Source of the DNA: an uncultured Sphingomonadaceae bacterium
Lineage (GTDB): Bacteria > Pseudomonadota > Alphaproteobacteria > Sphingomonadales > Sphingomonadaceae
Assembly: GCA_947488625.1 (NCBI GenBank)
Contig: CANKZR010000003.1
Span: forward strand, 157,023-221,022
Direction of reading: 5' to 3'
Length of the DNA: 64,000 nucleotides
Position 1 is the stretch's first letter. Every line of letters starts with the position of its first letter. Below the pieces are notes generated by a model. The model was given only the letters and a program-made list of their open reading frames with translations, had not been told where the DNA came from and made no database searches. This document shows, piece by piece, positions 61,419 to 64,000 of this stretch. The position numbers were made by a program, and so were the translations under genes.

Positions 61419-63902
61419 ATGTTTCAATCAGACCTGTTTCCCGCCGGCGAGCAATTGTCGTCAATGCCTTTGGCCTACGCCATCGGCACCCGAGTTGCCG
61501 AGGTTCTCGCTTCGGGACGTCATCTTACACGCGCCGACATTTCCGGGCTGTTCGCCGACGAGACCGGCGTCCAGGACTGGGGAAGCGCCTGGACAATCGA
61601 CGACTACAACAACGCGGTCGAGATCGGCGCGTTGCTCTGGCTTCGTGAAGCTTCGCGCATCGATCTGGCGACAAGCGTGCACGAGGCCGAAGCGCAGTTT
61701 GGCTGGCTCGAAGCAGCCTTGCCGCCGCGGCAGGTGCGCAGCGAAACACAGGTCGAGCTCCAGCAGTTCTCGACCCCGCCGATGCTGGCCTGGCTGATGG
61801 CAAAGGCCGCAGCTGTCTCTGTGCAAGACAAACTACTCGAACCGTCCGCAGGCAATGGTGCGCTTGCCGTATGGGGCAGTGTCCAGAACGCTCCAATGAT
61901 CCTCAACGAGATCGATCCGGCAAGACGAGATAGCCTGGGCCATATCTTCCCTTCGGCCACGATCACTTCGCATGACGGGGAACTGATTGCCGACCTGCAT
62001 CGCGGCCCCGCTCCGTCGATCGTGCTGATGAACCCGCCGTTCGCTCACAGCCTGGAACGCGGCAAGGACGGTGAGACCGCTATGCGTCACCTACGCGGTG
62101 CAATCCGGGCGTCAGCCGCTGGGGCGAGGATAGTCGCGATCATGCCCGAAGGCTTCGACGCTTCAACCTTCGCCAAGGAACAGGACGAAGCATCGCTCCT
62201 GCTCAATGTCCGCTTGCAGCAGATGTTTCGTCGGACAGGGACGGGGATCGCCGTTCGTCTGGTTGTGTTCGATAAGACGCCGACTGCGTCCTCGCCTGCG
62301 ATCACCGAAGATACTGCCGACCTCATCTCGCTCCACGAGCTTATCACTGCGCTTCCGCCACGCGTACAGACCTCCGCCAACATCCATCGCCTGCCGCTCG
62401 GCAAGCCAGTGCGCCTCGTTTGCAAGACTTCGACCCAAAGCGCGCTGGTTCGGCCGGTGGCGCCGTTCGCCGCGACACCAGCAGCCACGGCGAATGCGAT
62501 CGACCTTGCCTATTCGGTCCTCGCCGACCCCGCGCCTGTGCCCGAACAGGCAGGCATCTACCTGCCTTATCGGCCCAGCCGCATCGCCTTCGAAGATGCG
62601 CCGGTCCATCCCACCCCGCTCGTGGAATCGGTCGCCATGGGCTCGGTCGCGGCCCCCATTCCCGAAGCTAAGCTTCGTCTTCCTGCAGGTTGGCAGGCCG
62701 ACAGCCTGCTGTCCGAAGCGCAGTGCGAGACACTCGTATACGCTGCCCAGGCATTCGCACGCGATCTTCCGGGCCAGTTCCGGCCGAGCCAGGAAGGCAC
62801 CTCGCTCGAATTGTCCGAGGACGGCCAAGCCTACCGTCAGGGCTTTTTCCTCGGCGACGGGACCGGTGCGGGCAAGGGGCGGCAGATCGCAGCGGTGATC
62901 ATGGACCGTTGGCTTGCAGGCGAGCGGCGTAATATCTGGATCACCAAGAACGAGGCGCTGCTCGAAGACGCACGCCGCGACTGGGAAGCGCTCGGTGGGT
63001 TGCCGCTCGATCTCCAGCCGCTCTCGCGCTGGAAACTCGGCCATCCGGTAACGATGTCCGAAGGCATTCTCTTCGTCACCTATCCGACGCTACGCTCGGG
63101 ACGCGCCGAAGATACGCGCCTTGACCAGATCCTTGCCTGGGCGGGCGAGGATTTCGACGGCGTGATCGCTTTCGACGAAGCCCACGCCATGGCCAATGCG
63201 CTCGGGGGCTCATCGACCCGCGGCAAGGTCAAGGGTTCCGAACAGGGCATGGCGGGTCTGAGGCTGCAGAACCATCTGGCGCGCGCCCGCGTCCTTTACG
63301 CTTCGGCCACCGGCGCTTCGGATATTGCCAACCTTGGCTACACCTCCCGGCTTGGCATCTGGGGACCCGAGACCGCCTTTCCGACCCACGAGGCGTTCAT
63401 GACCGAAATCCGCGCTGGTGGTGTGGCAGCGATGGAGCTCGTCGCCCGTGACCTTAAGGCCCAGGGCCTCTATCTCGCCCGTGCACTGTCCTTCGCCGGG
63501 GTCGAGTACGAAATCCTCGAACACAGCCTGACCGAAGCACAGGTGCGGATCTACGATGCCTATGCCGAGGCATGGGCAATCATTCACCGCAACCTCGAAG
63601 CCGCGCTCGAAGCAACCCGTGTGGTCGACGAGGACAGCGGCGATACGCTCAATCGCAACGCCAAGGCTGCGGCGCTGTCGATCTTCGAAGGCACCAAGCA
63701 GCGCTTCTTTGCCCAGCTCCTGCTCTCGATGAAACTGCCGAGTCTGATCCCTGCGATGGAAGCAGCGCTTGGCGCAGACCATTCGGTTGTCGTGCAGCTG
63801 GTCTCGACCGCCGAGGCCATGCTCGACCGACGCCTCGCCGACCTCACCGACGAGGAGCGAGAAGCGCTCGATATCGATCTGTCCCCGCGTGAATACGTCT
63901 AA
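61419..63902 (+). CDS. methylase-helicase (strawberry notch family), C-terminally truncated
   Basis: 827 residues from the ATG at 61419 (GGAGGA about ten bases upstream). N-terminal methyltransferase-like domain: LEPSAGNGALAVW (motif I) and IVLMNPPFAHS (NPPF motif IV, N6-adenine type). Then a strawberry-notch helicase N-domain with GDGTGAGKGRQIAAVI (Walker A) and VIAFDEAHAMANAL (DEAH). The frame stops at DIDLSPREYV, where relatives as I recall continue into helicase C-domain sequence; the stop lies within a 26-bp palindrome. So helicase motor part 2 is missing. It may be broken by insertion or recombination; phage P1 DarB is a distant functional analogue. Confidence 0.85.
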   Translation: MFQSDLFPAGEQLSSMPLAYAIGTRVAEVLASGRHLTRADISGLFADETGVQDWGSAWTIDDYNNAVEIGALLWLREASRIDLATSVHEAEAQFGWLEAALPPRQVRSETQVELQQFSTPPMLAWLMAKAAAVSVQDKLLEPSAGNGALAVWGSVQNAPMILNEIDPARRDSLGHIFPSATITSHDGELIADLHRGPAPSIVLMNPPFAHSLERGKDGETAMRHLRGAIRASAAGARIVAIMPEGFDASTFAKEQDEASLLLNVRLQQMFRRTGTGIAVRLVVFDKTPTASSPAITEDTADLISLHELITALPPRVQTSANIHRLPLGKPVRLVCKTSTQSALVRPVAPFAATPAATANAIDLAYSVLADPAPVPEQAGIYLPYRPSRIAFEDAPVHPTPLVESVAMGSVAAPIPEAKLRLPAGWQADSLLSEAQCETLVYAAQAFARDLPGQFRPSQEGTSLELSEDGQAYRQGFFLGDGTGAGKGRQIAAVIMDRWLAGERRNIWITKNEALLEDARRDWEALGGLPLDLQPLSRWKLGHPVTMSEGILFVTYPTLRSGRAEDTRLDQILAWAGEDFDGVIAFDEAHAMANALGGSSTRGKVKGSEQGMAGLRLQNHLARARVLYASATGASDIANLGYTSRLGIWGPETAFPTHEAFMTEIRAGGVAAMELVARDLKAQGLYLARALSFAGVEYEILEHSLTEAQVRIYDAYAEAWAIIHRNLEAALEATRVVDEDSGDTLNRNAKAAALSIFEGTKQRFFAQLLLSMKLPSLIPAMEAALGADHSVVVQLVSTAEAMLDRRLADLTDEEREALDIDLSPREYV

Positions 63903-63922
63903 TGCTGAGCTCAGCATTAGAC
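63897..63922. repeat. perfect 26-bp palindrome at the truncation point
   Basis: The left half GTCTAATGCTGAG is followed directly by its exact reverse complement CTCAGCATTAGAC, with no loop. The stop codon of the methylase-helicase gene (TAA, 63900-63902) is inside the left half. After it comes A/T-rich sequence (ATATTCTTTGC). It could be the junction of an inserted element, a recombination site or a terminator; no known IS end was recognised. Confidence 0.75.
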
Positions 63923-64000
63923 ATATTCTTTGCAGTCGCAGTTTATGTCGAGCGTCGCAGCCGGAGGCGCGGGATTGCGTCGGTTCGTCATGATTTTACT
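63923..64000. other. 78 bases after the palindrome, unassigned
   Basis: Too short to assign. No strawberry-notch C-terminal coding is seen in any frame, and no IS terminal repeat is recognised. Confidence 0.5.

Larger units (their letters stand above)
58204..64000. mobile_element. left end of a tRNA-Ser integrated element (runs off the window)
   Basis: A P4-type tyrosine integrase begins within 170 bases of the tRNA-Ser 3' end, in the same orientation, and is followed by accessory genes (DUF5818, lytic transglycosylase, toprim/zinc-finger protein, methylase-helicase fragment). The 3' half of the tRNA (about 58204-58230) is the expected attL core. The matching attR and the right end are not in the window. 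No tra/trb, replication-initiator or phage structural gene is seen, so the type (ICE, mobilisable island or satellite) cannot be decided. Confidence 0.8.

Noticed and set aside
58140..64000. Complete prophage or conjugative element
   Set aside because: No phage structural, terminase, relaxase or type IV secretion genes are in the visible part, so only an integrase-bearing element end is claimed.

Overview
The window looks like chromosomal DNA of a GC-rich alphaproteobacterium of the Sphingomonadales, most likely the Erythrobacteraceae. This rests on gene content and order: hisB-hisH-hisA-hisF-hisE followed by a HIT protein, ybgC-tolQRAB-pal, an alphaproteobacterial-type SspB, paired DUF6894 genes around a Crp/Fnr regulator, many secreted peptidases, and an alphaproteobacterial LexA motif. 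All assignments come from reading the sequence and recognising families; no searches were run.

Layout. 1-9.4 kb: a MipA-type porin, a membrane protein plus winged-helix regulator pair with a three-palindrome operator, an S9 peptidase, two small membrane proteins, a degenerate SRAP protein, an AbgT transporter and a DUF885 peptidase. 9.4-11.5 kb: a TPP riboswitch and thiC. 11.5-26 kb: mainly small conserved genes (a membrane-tethered LuxR-type regulator, DUF2726, an HTH protein ending in a 21-bp-period repeat array, YaiI, Mpo1-like, CspA, fasciclin, S41 peptidase, SWIB, and a tightly coupled minus-strand run of stress-type genes). 26-35 kb: dapD, a lipidated subtilase autotransporter, gmk, sspB and the histidine operon, which also carries two unrelated tiny membrane proteins. 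35-40 kb: the Tol-Pal envelope operon. 40-58 kb: a PLP sulfur-amino-acid enzyme, SLC13 permease, Crp/Fnr plus DUF6894 genes, infC, pdeM, hemF, GH16, M1 peptidase, rsh (ppGpp), a cyclophilin, an MscS channel and a zincin.

58.1 kb to the end: a tRNA-Ser(GGA) is followed at once by a P4-type integrase and accessory genes: DUF5818, a lytic transglycosylase preceded by a perfect LexA-type direct repeat, a toprim/zinc-finger primase-like protein, and a methylase-helicase (strawberry notch) gene whose frame stops inside a perfect 26-bp palindrome. This is the left end of an integrated element that runs off the window.

The most striking pattern is start-codon choice. infC appears to begin at AUA, which gives a 180-residue IF-3. 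Two other genes (the DUF885 lipoprotein and a coiled-coil protein behind cspA) have a well-placed Shine-Dalgarno and an expected N-terminus only if they begin at AUC. IF-3 is the factor that rejects such codons, so these genes could form a start-codon-controlled set; this is a hypothesis, not a demonstrated system.
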